Positions 1 through 13,500 of a stretch of 64,000 bases of DNA are shown here, piece after piece; within the stretch, counting starts at the first letter, position 1, and every line of letters starts with the position of its first letter. Position numbers and translations under genes: made by a program. The DNA is from Antedon mediterranea (Eukaryota > Echinodermata > Crinoidea > Comatulida > Antedonidae). The DNA lies in the NCBI RefSeq assembly GCF_964355755.1, contig NC_092673.1, positions 22,017,001-22,081,000 of the forward strand, read 5' to 3'. The notes below the pieces were generated by a model. The model made no database searches. It saw only the letters and a list, made by a program, of their open reading frames with translations, and was not told where the DNA came from.

Positions 1-1743
1 AAATGAATAAATCAAATGTTTGTATTCTGTCAAAGATTTCCAAATACACTATGTATTTTTTCTAATTTTATTAAGTATTGACAACTCAATAAAAATTAAC
101 TTATTAACTTTTATATCAATTACGGTGATGGCTATATGTCACCAACAATCACTTGTGATGTAAACCTCATCCCGTCGCGTCTACAGACAATTATCAGCTA
201 ATAATCAAACCTCAAACACCATTAATTGTATTTTGGATGCAACACCATTAATCCAACATCAATCGCGGAATATTATTTACTCCTTTGTTGACGCAGCCTC
301 TGTCGCCACGAGTGACCGTCATTCGTTGGTCATCTCTTTCTTCACGTCTGTAAGCCATAAAGTCGTGGCTATAGTTTTCAATTGCTAGTGCTATTGCTGA
401 TTCATCGCCCAACTGACTCTTTGTTTAGTGACGGTCATTAAAGATCGTCAACTAAGTGCTGACAGCATTATGCTAATTGCTTCCTAGCTCACATTTCTAC
501 AGAATATCATGGCAAAGTCGACGACATTAATGTTACCATAATGGCGTTCAAATTCTCTGGCAATTACCGCATCAATGACAGGTGAGGGCTCATATAATAT
601 GCGGCCAATATTGATAGGTAGAACGACAATACTACCTTTGTCCATGCATTTAGTTGTAAAATTCTATCATCTACATACACAGCGGACAGAATTATGCAGG
701 ATTAATATTTAATTCAGAATAAGAATCAAAGCTGTTAGATACTAGTTAGACATGCAGATGTACTTGGGATCATCATTTCAGATCCCATGAGCCTACTTTA
801 TTCCACAACGTAAAGCATTTTCAAACATTAATGCTTCACATTAGCCCACGTTAATTGAATTTTTTTCTAATTCAAAAAGCTTTTAATACGTTTTGATGTC
901 TGATTTCACGATAGAAGTTTTTAATTGAAAAAATTCAAGATAAATGCCTTTGTTTCAAAGTATTTGACCTATGAATATTATACATTATATCTAGGCAACA
1001 TTTCAACAGTACATGCCATATTTTTAGGTGAATTTAGTGGAAGTGAGCAAGTCCAGTATTTTTCTACCTAGTCTAAAGTTATACAGTGATTTTCAAAATT
1101 TCTGATTTGAACTTTAACCCTTTGTGAATATAACAGCAACTTTATCTTTTTTAGGTACTGTACATTCTTGCACAAAAAAAAAGTAGTTTACAGTACATTT
1201 AGTGAATAAAATTAATATGCTGGTGATACAGTATTACTGTGAATATCTTTCTAATATTCAATTTTTACAAAAAAGGTTATGAATATCAATTTTTGATCCA
1301 AAAGATCTGATTGCATCTCAATATCGATGAACAAGAACTTTTAATTTGGAACAAGCCTGCTCCTGGCAAGAATATCATTTATTGAGGAAAGCATTCATAG
1401 AGAAATATTAGCACAAGATGACCTATTTTTATTTATTAGGTTATGCAATTGTATCAACTTAAAATAGAATGAAGAATTATACTTACTAATATTAATACTA
1501 GCATTGACCCATGCAATAGCATAGCAAAGTATGGCACATGTCTGCAGAAAACCAAACATCTCTCCAGCCATCATTAAGGTCATAGGTCATTCAGAACTGG
1601 AATTCTGTTCAATTGTTAACACCAACACATAGGCAAAACCTAGGAAGATTTTCCACTATCCACAAAAGTTCATTCACTTGAACAATCCAAGGAATATTCT
1701 AGAGTTTAATAGAAAGTCACTAAATATCAAGCATGTTTTGAAG
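1..1743. other. AT-rich noncoding DNA with one complex block
   Basis: I see no gene here. Bases ~120-660 differ from the rest: base composition is more balanced, there is no simple repeat, and homeodomain-type TAAT cores are frequent, including 'caattatcagctaataatc' and 'caccattaattg'. Such blocks are typical of conserved regulatory DNA, but conservation cannot be tested from one sequence. The remainder is low-complexity A/T-rich DNA. Confidence 0.4.
120..660. promoter_or_regulatory. candidate cis-regulatory block
   Basis: This stretch is non-repetitive and has near-even composition inside AT-rich surroundings. It is free of long ORFs and contains clustered TAAT/ATTA cores and TGACAG-like words ('gtgctgacagcattatgcta'). 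The regulatory role is inference from texture only. A degenerate transposon or an unrecognised exon cannot be excluded. Confidence 0.25.
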
Positions 1744-1905
1744 TCATATTGCCATTTTAAGATGTTCTTCAATTAAATGTGTCCCTGATAAAAAATGTTC
1801 CTTAAATAAAATGTCCCCAGGCATGTAAACGGATATACCCAGTGATTCTTCTTCAAATCGCACTTCGTAGCACTCCGCATACACTTCACGTTCTGGTGCA
1901 CGAGT
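1744..1905 (-). other. short coding-like fragment (53 codons)
   Basis: On the minus strand a frame stays open for 53 codons from just after an in-frame TAA (1906-1908) to a TGA at 1744-1746. Its central part has strongly coding-like codon use, with G or A in first positions (GAA CGT GAA GTG TAT GCG GAG). It reads EVYAECYEVRFEEESLGIS followed by VYMPGD. There is no start codon at the beginning. The best nearby splice acceptor (ttatacag, ~1919) would put the TAA in frame. It is therefore more likely a decayed exon or a coding remnant inside an old repeat than a working exon. Words such as 'aaatgtcccc' also occur in repeat-like sequence near 15.9 kb. No family is recognised. Confidence 0.25.
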
Positions 1906-2427
1906 TTAATCGTATTTCCTGTATAAAGAAAGCATAATTATTTGTCATATGGAATTAAACACTTGTCATTTTGCATACTAAACTAGAACTGTCATTTTGG
2001 GAAGAATATACAGAAAACATGACATGTGAGTCTGGAATAAAATGATTACAGTACAAATATTTAAATTTACATGTATTCTTTATAATAAAGATTTGTCTAT
2101 CCATTCATTCATTTAATGTAGACTTAGTTTATAATCTTGTAATTGACGGGGTTTTATTTTATTTTGCGGTCGGAAATTTATTTAGCCATATGCAGCATGG
2201 GTGGACCTTCCACAAGAAAAAAGGCGTTGTCTGTATATTCCCTTTACAAAATACCCGTGTGAGCATGGTCAGAAAAAGTTTGTAATATCTTAACTGGTCA
2301 AAAACATTTCTTGTCAATATATCCAATTTTAGCAAGTAACTCACCACTAATTACAGGATAGATACACTTTATTGTGATTATATATTATAAACTTTTATTC
2401 AAGGCTTAGAAATTGGAATAGAAAAAA

Positions 2428-2512
2428 ACATGGGTTACCAACCATGTCATTATGTCAGGATTGAACACTAGACCTTGGAATTGAAAGACAAGCATGTTAA
2501 CCATAAACTGTA
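2428..2512 (-). repeat. degenerate tRNA-derived SINE head
   Basis: Read on the minus strand, an A-box-like 'tggttaacatgcttg' is followed about 30 bases later by a B-box-like 'gtgttcaatcctgac', with the spacing of an RNA polymerase III internal promoter. A related pair of boxes occurs near 46576-46626 on the plus strand, including the same 'ttaacatgcttg'. No cloverleaf can be formed convincingly, so this is a SINE relic and not a tRNA gene. Confidence 0.4.
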
Positions 2513-5500
2513 GATGCTGTAAAAGGTTGAACAACAACAATTAACTTAAATGGCAAAGTGAAATAAATTTGTAAACCACCTGAACCAGTCAATTGAAATT
2601 TGTCCTGTCCTGTTCAAAATGTTAAGTATCTTCTTCATACACATACTTTATGATTCTTTGCAGGAGAAACGGGTCCTTTTGTATCATTCAATCTCAATAA
2701 AGTATATTGCTAAGGTAACGTAGATTCATGAGTCGTAAATGCTAAATACAAGATTTATAGCCTAACCTTTGCTGCTGAAGGAGACCTTTAATTTAACACT
2801 GCTTGTCACCAGCCTAATTAATACTGACGCCTTATAATTATATTGTTTAAACTATACTGCAAATTTACAATGACAATAGAATTAAATGACAATATAACTG
2901 CCAATTTTGTCAAGTTGACTGCCAAATGAGAAATTATAAATTCATGAAAATTATACACCACATAATTTATTCAAACCTTAACACAAGTATTATAACTTAA
3001 CACAATTGAGATCATATTTCTTTCTTTGCATTTCAAACATATGTATGCAGATTTTAATGGAGAAAAATTAACTTTTACTGTATTATACAAATTCATTTTT
3101 TAGCCTACGTGTGTGTATTTTGTTAACATCTAGGATAGAACTATTCAATAAATTTAAGATAAAATTATATTTCAATTATTAAATACAAAGTAACTTTAAA
3201 TAAAGTCCAATATTATTGTAACTCCAAATAGAGGACAGAAAAGAAGCATCTTTTTATTTATTTGATCAAAATGGTCTCTTATTTTATCTAAAATTATTAA
3301 GTGGATCTGTATACAATGCTTTACATATGTGTGCGACGTTTCAGTGGATAGTCTGGTGTAAAACTTAGTGCCATTATACATTGTGACACTCACAAATATT
3401 GTTGATTGATTACTAGTTAGGATACAATTAGAATGCCTACGAGATAAGAAATCGTTTTTGGGTTTACAAAATCGTAAATGAAAGCCTATCTTGAAAACAT
3501 AACATGCTCGCGGATCAAGGATCCTTTTTTAATGGGGGGAGAGCTAAAAAATATAATATTATTCTTCCAAAAATAGATACAGCATGTGTCGCTAGCACCA
3601 TACCCCTGGATCTGTCCCTTATGTGTATTTAAATTGTTATATTTTGAAAATAGAATCAATCAATCAATCTGTAGTATTATAATGTTGTTATCAATCAGAA
3701 GATGTTATTATATGTCATTATATTTTCCTGGTATATGTTGATATATAATTTATAGCATTAGCTGAATTAATGCATTTTAAATTCAATTTATTATTCTAAA
3801 TAAATGTAAAGTTTTCTCCGAACGCTTAATAGAAGCATTTCAGTTTATTAGCAAAACGTGTGAAGCTTACATAATACTGTATGATTGTTAAAAATGAAAT
3901 TATAGTGCTTTTAAAAACTTTGTATCATCAGCATCATGAAGAAAATGTGATGCTTGTTTAATAATATTGTTAGAAGAACATATAAATACACTCTAGGCAG
4001 CAATGTTGACAGCATATCTAGATAAATACACACATACCATGAATACTATTGTGTCTGATGGTTGCTTTGATGACTAGCACATACTACTACAGTATTGTAA
4101 AGGTTTAAAGATTTCAACAACCCACACAACGTTTTTACAATGACAAAAGACACACACTTAAAATGAATATAGAATCAAGGGAATAATGTTTTAAATAAAT
4201 GGCTATAAAAAATAAATGGTTGAGTTGGATTATAAATTAATTTAATTTTTATTATACACACTTAGACAAAATATCTCTATCTCTATGTATTTCAATCGTT
4301 TTATAATTATAAAATTAAAAATAAATAAAATTATGCCCATCAAATGTTTTAATAACAATCAAAGCCCCATCCAAAATATATGTATGGGTTGCAAATTACA
4401 TGATAAATATATACATCAGGCCTGAATACATTAGTAGATTGTAAAAAAATAATTGCTGTCTGGGAAACTGTATGTGATGCAAATTACACATATTATAACA
4501 ATAAAGCATTATATCCTAATTTTGTATAAAATTTTGAAAAGCTATTAATAATTTAAAAAATGTTATTGTACAAATATCCAAATTTATCAAAAACTATATT
4601 CTGTACAGTATATACAGTACATACAATTAGAATAAACATAAAATTTAAAGTATGTTTATAACAGAATGTATTTTAGTTCAATCCAATCTAAATACCAATT
4701 CTCAAGTTATCAAGTAAAATCATAGTCCTAATGACGATCATACAGTAGGTCATAGTAAGTTCAAGCATAATCTATATTTTTCTACATTTCAAGAATGAAC
4801 AGTAATGGCTCAATCTCAATAGACATTTAAATAGATATGGGAATTGTACATTAAAGAGAGAAATGCAAAGCCTCCTGAAGAAAAAAAAATGTTGTATGAC
4901 CTGCAGGCCTTTGTTTTGATAACATGACCATTTAAAACGTTACATGCATAGTAAAGTATATTGACGAGGATATGAAATCAATGTACTACAGATATGTCCA
5001 AAACAGGTGCATGGTGGAATCTCCCTCATGATGGATGATAAGTGAAGAGCCTTCATAACATACATCACTCTGACTGAAGATGATGACTCAATAAAATAAT
5101 CCTTTATATTTGCTGTATGATGATGTATGTGTCAATTTATCCTCAATATGTATTCAATTTACATTGAACAGTGAAATGGTCCAATTTGTAGGTAATTTAC
5201 ACTCCAAGCAGAGGGTCTACATTTCTGCTTGCTTGTTTTTCCCCCCCTCTATATTTTACTTGGTATCAGTTGGCATATTAGATTGGAAAACCTTTGTCCT
5301 TAACAGAATCTGTAATAAGTACTTTTGTTTAAATGGTAATGAAGTTAATTAACGCAAGGCTGTTTTGAATACCAATAACATTTTTCTGATTATTTCACTT
5401 CTGCTGGAAAAAATTTGGAGGTAATTTATTACATTAAAACACTATTTAATAGTTTATTTGCTTGCAGAAACATGTCTGTAGCCTTTGTACCTGTATAATT

Positions 5501-5518
5501 ACAAATCCAAATGTCTTA
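2513..5518. other. AT-rich noncoding DNA, nothing recognised
   Basis: There is no supported gene, structured repeat or RNA. The sequence is A/T-rich with short homopolymers and scattered 'acagtat/tactgta' words. The small ORFs here are chance openings in AT-rich DNA. Confidence 0.5.
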
Positions 5519-7047
5519 CTAGACATGTAACTCGTCACTTTGACGAGTTTGGTTATCCGCCGCGCAAGTGGTGCAACATTAACATTAAGGGGATAGGTTG
5601 AGGACAAAAGGAAGTGTTCACGTTGGCATTATGACCTGAACTGAAGAATATGATATGTTGTTATTGCTGAATTTTATTATTTAAATTCATATATAGTATA
5701 CACAGTATAATCTGTATCCATATCACATACAGTGACATACATAGAATAGGTGAAATTACGGGACCCGCTATTTATTGCAATTTTTAACATGTTGACGGTT
5801 TTAAAATGAAACGCGAAGGTAGCAATTCCGAAAGGAAATTATCTCAGCAACAACGTATTACCGTGTAGAAGAAATTTGAATACGTGAAATATTGATGCGC
5901 GCTCGTTTAAATGTAATGAATTATGACGCAAAAGATGAAAATACGACCTTTTTTATTTAACTGGCCATATGATGACGTCACAACATCCGATTGGCAACAT
6001 TTTTACATAATTTCGTATCTACAATCCAATAGCTTCCAGAAAAAGTTTTAATCGTGATTATCACATTTTATTCTTATGAGCTATAACAGATTAAAATTTA
6101 CTGTAAAGATGAAATTGATGCCACACGTGATTTAAATTTTTAGGCATGATGACGTCCAAAAAATTAAAATATTTTTAACTCATGCGAAAGATAGTTGATT
6201 ATACCTAGACAATATCAAAATCGGGGTGAAAATGGAAAACGAATAAGTAGAGATGCGCTCTATTCAATGTGATGAGCTATGACGAAAGATACAAAAATCC
6301 TAAATTTTATATTCGCGTGGCCATACGATGACGTCACAATGTCCGGTTAGCCATATTAATACCTGATCCGATACCTACAACTCATCTACTTCCAGAATAT
6401 GTCATCCACAAAAAGTTGACCGTCTAGTTTAGAAATTACGACTGTTTAAAAAAAGTCATATTTTAAACGAATTTTTTAACCTTTTCATAAAAAACGCGCG
6501 CAAATTGTCCAATTCGACGTGCTCGTATGACGTATCTTTAAGTCGAAATTGTTTAAAATTTGGTAAAATTACTAGAAAAGGCAGGAAAAACATAAATCAC
6601 GCGAAAAAAATACGTTTTCAATGCTACGTGCGCACCGCACACGTAAAAATGTGCGCACGCGTGGGAATTTTTGACATGCTTAAAACGACATGAAACGCGT
6701 AGAAAGTTGATTATAAATTAATTTTGCGCATTTTGAAATTTTAAATGCGCGTGCGCGCGTAACTTTGTGTAAAACACGCAATTTTTTTTCAACAGAAAGT
6801 TAGCGCATGAAATAAATTAAACTTTTGCAAAGTTTCACTTTAAAATGTTATTTGGTTTTCGACATATGTTAAATACGAGAAAATCGTTAAATCGCGCGTA
6901 CGTCACGTTGCGCAATTGTAAACATCATGAAAAGCTTCGCTTGACAACGTTACATAAATGTCAAAATGTTAACATAGTTAACAAAATGTTATGTTTGCAA
7001 GTTTTAGAGAAAAGCGTTACACAAAAATCATACAGAAAGAAAGAAGA
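5519..7047 (+). mobile_element. tandem element copy 1 (right end missing)
   Basis: This is a 1529-bp unit, CpG-rich (many 'gcgcgc', 'acgtg' and 'cgcg' words) within CpG-poor surroundings. It begins 'ctagacatgtaactcgtcac' and contains a near-perfect hairpin, aactcgtca-ctt-tgacgagtt (5529-5549), directly followed by 'ggttatccgc' (5551-5560). It is repeated immediately downstream at 7048 with only scattered substitutions. It lacks the right-hand terminal hairpin present in copy 2, because copy 2 starts where that end should be. There is no credible protein. The end structures and CpG bias are unlike the surrounding DNA and suggest a non-autonomous transposon. Confidence 0.7.
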
Positions 7048-8707
7048 CTAGACATGTAACTCGTCACTTTGACGAGTTTGGTTATCCGCCGCGCAAGTGG
7101 TGCAACATTAACATTAAGGGGATAGGTTGAGGACAAAAGGAAGTGTTCACGTTGGCATTATGACCTGAACTGAAGAATATGATATGTTGTTATTGCTGAA
7201 TTTTATTATTTAAATTCATATATAGTATACACAGTATAATCTGTATCCATATCACATACAGTGTAGAATAGGTGAAATTACGGGACCCGCTATTTATTGC
7301 AATTTTTTAACATGTTGACGGTTTTAAAATGAAACGCGAAGGTAGCAATTCCGAAAGGAAATTATCTCAGCAACAACGTATTAGCGTGTAGAAGAAATTT
7401 GAATACGTGAAATATTGATGCGCGCTCTTTTAAATGTAATGAATTATGACGCAAAAGATGAAAATACGACCTTTTTTATTTAACTGGCCATATGATGACG
7501 TCACAACATCCGATTGGCAAAATTTTTACATAATTTCGTATCTACAATCCAATAGCTTCCAGACAAAGTTTTAATCGTGATTATCACATTTTATTCTTAC
7601 GAGCTATAACAGATTAGAATTTACTGTAAAGATGAAATTAATGCCACACGTGATTTAAATTTTTAGGCACGATGACGTCAAAAAAATTAAAATATTTTTA
7701 ACTCATGCGAAAGATACTTGATTGACCTAGACAATATCAAAATCGGGGTGAAAATGGAAAACGGATAAGTGGAGATGCGCTCTATTCAATGTGATGAGCT
7801 ATGACGAAAGATACAAAAATCCTAAATTTTATGTTCGCGTGGCCATACGATGACGTCATAATGTCCGGTTACCCATATTAATACCTGATCCGATATCTAC
7901 AACTCATCTACTTCCAGAATATGTCATCCACAAAAATTTGACCGTCTAGTTTAGAAATTACGACTGTTTAAAAAAAGGCATATTTTAAACGAATTTTTTA
8001 ACCTTTTCATAAAAAACGCGCGCAAATTGTCCAATTCGACGTGCTCGTATGACGTATCTTTAAGTCGAAATTGTTTAAAATTTGGTAAAATTACTAGAAA
8101 AGGCTGAAAAAACATAAATCACGCGAAAAAAATACGTTTTCAATGCTACGTGCGCACCGTACACGTAAAAATGTGCGCACGCGTGGGAATTTTTGACATG
8201 CTCAAAACGACATGAAACGCGTAGAAAGTTGATTAGAAATTAATTTTGCGCATTTTGAAATTTTAAATGCGCGTGCGCGCGTAACTTTGTGTAAAACACG
8301 CAATTTTTTTTCAACAGACAGTTAGCGCATGATATAAATTAAACTTTTGCAAAGTTTCATTTTAAAATGTTGTTTGGTTTTCGACATATGTTAAATACGA
8401 GAAAATCGTTAAATCGCGCGTACGTCGCGTTGCGCAATTGTAAACATCATGAAAAGCTTCGCTTGACGACGTTACGTGAATGTCAAAATGTTAACATAGT
8501 TAACAAAATGTTATGTTTGCAAGTTTTAGAGAAAAGCGTTACACAAAAATCATACAGAAAGAAAGAAGATGAAAAAAAAGATGATTTCGTACAATCACAA
8601 GAGGTTATCCTGCAACTTCGTTGCGGATAACCAATTAAGAAAAAGATGTTGATGATGATTTCGTACAATCACAAGAGGTTATCCTGCAACTTCGTTGCGG
8701 ATAACCA
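7048..8707 (+). mobile_element. tandem element copy 2, both ends present (Helentron-like?)
   Basis: This second, more complete copy carries the same left hairpin (7058-7078) and the left motif 'ggttatccgc' (7080-7089). The right end carries the inverted counterpart 'gcggataacc' (8623-8632), inside an imperfect hairpin formed by ggttatcc-tgcaac and gttgc-ggataacc. The right 54 bp are themselves duplicated (8580-8633 and 8654-8707). Subterminal inverted repeats plus end hairpins without clear terminal repeats or target duplications resemble non-autonomous Helentron/Helitron2-type elements, which also tend to occur in tandem. That class is a hypothesis; a MITE-type cut-and-paste element is the alternative. 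Confidence 0.55.
8580..8707 (+). repeat. duplicated 54-bp right-end hairpin
   Basis: Two near-identical copies (8580-8633 and 8654-8707, offset 74) each contain the hairpin 'ggttatcc...ggataacc'. They form the right end of the 7048-8707 element. A duplicated terminator-like end is unusual for a cut-and-paste element. Confidence 0.75.
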
Positions 8708-10171
8708 AAAACAGAAAAACCTTGCAGAAACAAACTAACTATATCAAACAACACAACATTTCTTTGTACAATTTGATATTTTGTACCTGAATGTAGACAT
8801 ACAGTACAGTATTGGCAGTCAATAATTGGATACACTATTACAAATTAAGATTAACTTTAAATTACCAACCTTAAAACCATGTGCAAATCCATAAAGCATG
8901 ACTAAAGAATCTATAATCAATGAAAAAAAATAATTTCCAAAATCCATTGAAAAAAAATACCAATAAAATGCAGAGAGGTGACTGCATAAAAAGTTACTGA
9001 GCACATAAATAAACCAACAAACCACAGGGGAATGAATTGAAATTGTAAGTGTCAAACCAATGACCTCTACATCAGGTCAGATGGGATTGAGGTCAAATAA
9101 AATTCTGAAAACAGGTACAATTTCATATGAATAATATAAACTTTCAGTGACCTTTGAATAGAATTTTTCAAATATAAATTACGTGTGATTTAAAAATAAT
9201 TACCTACATATAGGCCAAATAAAAGGCAAATTTTAGTTTCACATTCAACTCTCTCATCAAAATTTTGGAGCTGCATAACTTTTTCTTTTACCCTGCCTGA
9301 ATTAGAATTTGTTATCTTTGGGGATGTTGTAGTCATTTTTGTATTGACTTGTTTCGACTGTAAAATGTAAGTCCACACATCTTCTTTAATTTTTGCTATT
9401 ATCTTTGTAAATTATTTCCCTTTCAATCTCTTTCCCCCCCCCCCCCCCCGCCCCTCTTTCCCTAAATTGTGATGTTATTCCTTATAATCCACATTTGTAA
9501 AAAGCTTACAGAATTTCAAAACATACGGTATTATTTATTGGCAGCAGAGGGTACACAAAATATGGTAGAAATTTATATCGTATTTTATCCACAAATTTGG
9601 TGGCAGAAAATATGCTGTATTTTATATGGTAGATTTTTTGCATTCAATTTCATATTATATCATTTTTATGCTTACAAAAATATACTGTAATACTGTACAA
9701 GTACATAATTATACTGTATTTAGAAAATACATTAAAAATAATTATATACAGTATTTATTTGGCAACAGAAACCGGTCCTATAGACACCACACATTCCATA
9801 GTAACATAATGTACCCTATGGGACATATATACCACATGCCAGTGGTCATTGTTTTGCTATAAAGACATCAGATCTATGGATGATGTTGACAGGTATTGTA
9901 CTGTATATATACTGTATTTATATATAGTATTTATTTGGCAGCAGAAATAGTCCTATAGACACCACACATTCCATAGTAAACATAAAGTACCCTTTGGGAC
10001 ATACCAGTGGTCATTGTTTTGCTATAAAGACATCTGATCTGTGGATGATGTTGACAGGCGTAATTAACACATTCCTTAAAAACACTATTGGGTATAGCCA
10101 CAACTCAATTATTTGACATCTAAAATTAATAGATGACTTAAAACATTCTTAATCAAAGTTACCGGTAATGC
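8708..10171. other. noncoding DNA with poly-C and a 177-bp-offset duplication
   Basis: No gene is supported. The region contains a C-rich homopolymer (9434-9454) and two diverged copies of a ~140-bp segment (9751-9893 and 9928-10058). Confidence 0.5.
9751..10058 (+). repeat. diverged tandem duplication (~140-bp unit, offset 177)
   Basis: Both copies begin 'gtatttatttggca', run through 'tatagacaccacacattcca' and end 'gatgatgttgacagg'. The first copy has a short insertion around 'atataccacatgcc'. Differences between the copies indicate an old local duplication. Confidence 0.8.
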
Positions 10172-10327
10172 AATATATATAAATCTAAATTTACTTTATA
10201 CCAATTTGACTGAACTTGACTTTTCAAAATATATCAATCTAAATTTACTTTATACCAATTTGACTGAACTTGACTTTTCAAAATATATCAATCTAAATTT
10301 AGTTTATACAAATTTGACTGAACTTTG
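10172..10327 (+). repeat. three-copy tandem repeat, ~57-bp unit
   Basis: Three consecutive copies contain 'aatctaaatttactttatac' and then 'aatttgactgaacttgac'. The third copy is slightly diverged and truncated. Confidence 0.85.
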
Positions 10328-10535
10328 CAATTTTGGGACATTTTTCATATATATATTGGATTTATAGAATTACAAAGGTTTGGTTATACAGAACAATTAT
10401 TTGTTAATTTCTATCTTAATAACAACAGTTAAATCACAATTCAATATAGTGATGCATGTCTTCTGATTTAAGCTCATACCTTTATCTAGTTTGGTGGCAA
10501 AAACAATTGGCTAAACTCCGCTCTTCGAGGAGAAA

Positions 10536-10564
10536 GGGCTATTGTCGGTTTATCCAGGTAAGCT
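10536..10564 (+). repeat. dispersed 29-bp motif, copy 1
   Basis: The 29 bases running from 'gggctattgtcggtttatcc' to 'aggtaagct' occur identically at 43183-43211. The flanks are mostly unrelated. The motif ends in a consensus splice donor (CCAG/GTAAGC). It is probably the edge of an otherwise unrecognised dispersed repeat. Confidence 0.6.
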
Positions 10565-13500
10565 ATAGGCACAAAATAGACTACATTTTATATACTGTCA
10601 GTGCCCTGATGTACACCAAATATAATTATCATTATCTACTAAATGTGTGATTTTGTTTGTATTCTTTATGTATTACTACATACTTTACACATTTTCAATT
10701 AGCACATCGGAAGTAGTTGACTATTGTAGCACATCAAGAGAGTCGTTTACGATACAGAAGGGAATTGAAGCAACAAATTGAAAGTAGAATATCAGTGATG
10801 CTTCCCTCTGTCAGCTTTCACTTTTCAAAAAAAAAAAAAAACTACCAAAAATTATTAAAAACATTTTGTTTTTCAAGATACTTTTACGTTTATAACTTGT
10901 CACCGTTGACACATACTGAGGTCAGAACACTTGATGAATCTTCCTTCAATTTCGATAGAAAAGTTAATGAATATTTTCAAGCGGTTTACCGGTAAATATA
11001 AAAATTGCGAATACTTTAAAAAGTTTTTGGAAGTGTGATAAAATTGCTGGATAGGTTAATAACCAGACCATGTTTGGACTTAGGTTTGTTTCAAATAGAG
11101 TGACAAAGCAAAAGAAAATTCACCTGTCTACGTGCCGTTAATTTCCTTTGCAATGTCATGGCTTTAAGCGCAATCAATCTTGTCTTTTAATTTTCTATGT
11201 GTATATTTTGTGTACTCATTGTCAATTATCATTAATCTTCAGAGTGTAAATGGCAACTGATTCAATGTAGGAAATGCTATGGTCTTTGTTTATGTTTCTG
11301 AAATTAATTGCCGATACTTGAGCATGTTTGTTAGTATACCTTTATGTGGTCCAATAATTAACTACTGAAGTATTCAAAATACTTCACAGTACAAACAATT
11401 CCTATTAAATAAGTTACTTATAATTTATAGTTGCATTTTCTCAAATGAAATCTGTATTTTACATGGTTTAATATATTTTCATTTCTTGGTACATACATAT
11501 ACGTACTTTTTACTTCATCTTTCAACCTATATTTCTTTGTATTTCTTGGATCTTATATTTTTTAATATTGTGCAACTTCAATTAAAAAAATGTTTGCTTT
11601 GAATTTGAAAAGTAAATATTCGTACACATTTTCCATCAAATTGAATGAACCAAAACACTTGGCTTTTGCATATGACTTCAGCTTGTATAAATTGTATCAG
11701 ACAATTGTTTTCAATGACAATGATGACCATTTGCCTTTTGAAACACAGGTAATGGGAAAAATCCCCAGAACAAAATTCGGCCCATCATCAAACAAGGAAG
11801 TTCATCTTTCATTTTTGTTTTTATTTCAAAGATTGATGGTGAAAATAAAAATCTGGTGAAAAAAAAAATCTATTGAAAATCTCTGATGTTACAAAACATG
11901 ACTTTCCATATTGCAACAAGGTGTGGACTAGCTAGGCTGTTATGACCTGCCGACCTTGATGCAGCATTTGTGAATGTGATTTTGTCAAAATCCCACACAT
12001 ACATTTGAGAAGTACTACAGTAAAAGAGAACCACATAATGTATTTCTTCTAGCCACCAAGCATCTTTCCCAAATATAACTATAGCAATACCGTACTATAT
12101 AACTATAGATCAATGCCTCTTTACTGAAGGTTCTGCCATGTTTTCCATCTAGCATACAAGTCCTATAGTTTTATTGCCTATTATTGTAGGTATCGTAACA
12201 GGTGTTCATTCAAAGTCATAATAAAAGCATTTGTTTGATACAGGTAACATGAGCCTAAAGCAGTAAATTCATAGTTGACATATATAACAATAAAAAAAGT
12301 TATTACTAAAGGTCTGAGCACAAACAATCATATTTACGCAGTATATAAATAAATAGGGTGCAAATTTATGAAATAAAGGTGAAAATGAATGCCTATAATA
12401 TAACCCTTTGATATTATAGACTATACAGCAGAGAAAACGTTATGGCTGATGTTGGAAAGAGATGCACATTTTAATAAAACATTAATAATGTAAATATTTC
12501 TTAATTTAAAATAAATGATAGTGTAGGATAGTTGCTAAATTGCCGACAAGGTGGGGGAGTTTATATAGAGGAAATCAATTAAATTCAGATAAACAACTAG
12601 CAACACTAATGTTAGATTGTGTGAATTCAGAAACTTTGGAATGCAAACTTTTTTTTCCAAAATTAAATTATAAATGATAAATACAAGAGGAACAACATGA
12701 CACGTAAGGTCATGGGAATAAACAATGAAAGCATAAAATGATGTTTAGCACTGCAGTTGTTTCCTATTTTGCCATAGCAGTAGGGTCTGTCTTCGCTTAT
12801 TACAAGGCATGCATGGAGTGAAATAGTTATTCTATGCACTTCCTTAAGTTTACAGGTAGCACAAAGAATTAGTCTGTTTTTAGAGTGTTTTTGGCGTCAG
12901 TTTAAAAACAAAAATCACTCTTTTTACACCCGACAAACTTCTTAAATACCTGATACCAGTAAGTACCTGAACTATAATTCGCTAAACAGGTTTTTTATTA
13001 ATTGACAGTAACAATTATTATAGTTTCCTTCATTGAAGTTACATTTAAAAAACAGAATGAAATTGTACACAAAATTATTCTGTTTTCTGGTTTTAATAAT
13101 AGTTAATATACTTTTTGAAATTAGGTAATTTAATACCAATTTTCCATTCCAAAGGTTCTTTTATAAATTCTCTTTTATTCTCTGTGGTTTTAAAGTCAAT
13201 GAATGACAAAAACTTTTATATACCCTAGTTCCTGCATAGAGGTCAACTTGGATGCCAAATTTATGGATAATGTAACATTATTAGCATAGAATGGTAAAAA
13301 AAAATTTGCTTGTTATATTTTGAAAACTGACAGTGTATCCTGCCAGTGATTCTCCATCTTTTACATTGACCTTTATAAAAATATGCAATATTTTGAAATA
13401 CTGTAGGCCTATGTTCTAATATTCATGCGTACTTGAAATTAAACTATCCGTTTTCAAAGGCCTCTGTCAAAAAGCAGTCTGGTTGAAACCTATGGTTGGC

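Noticed and set aside
6845-8630. Two related ORFs (6845-7051 and 8367-8630) sharing the same N-terminal sequence
   Set aside because: They match because the DNA is duplicated. The frame crosses the unit junction in copy 1 and the right-end hairpin in copy 2; there is no domain, and the neighbouring frame is equally open.
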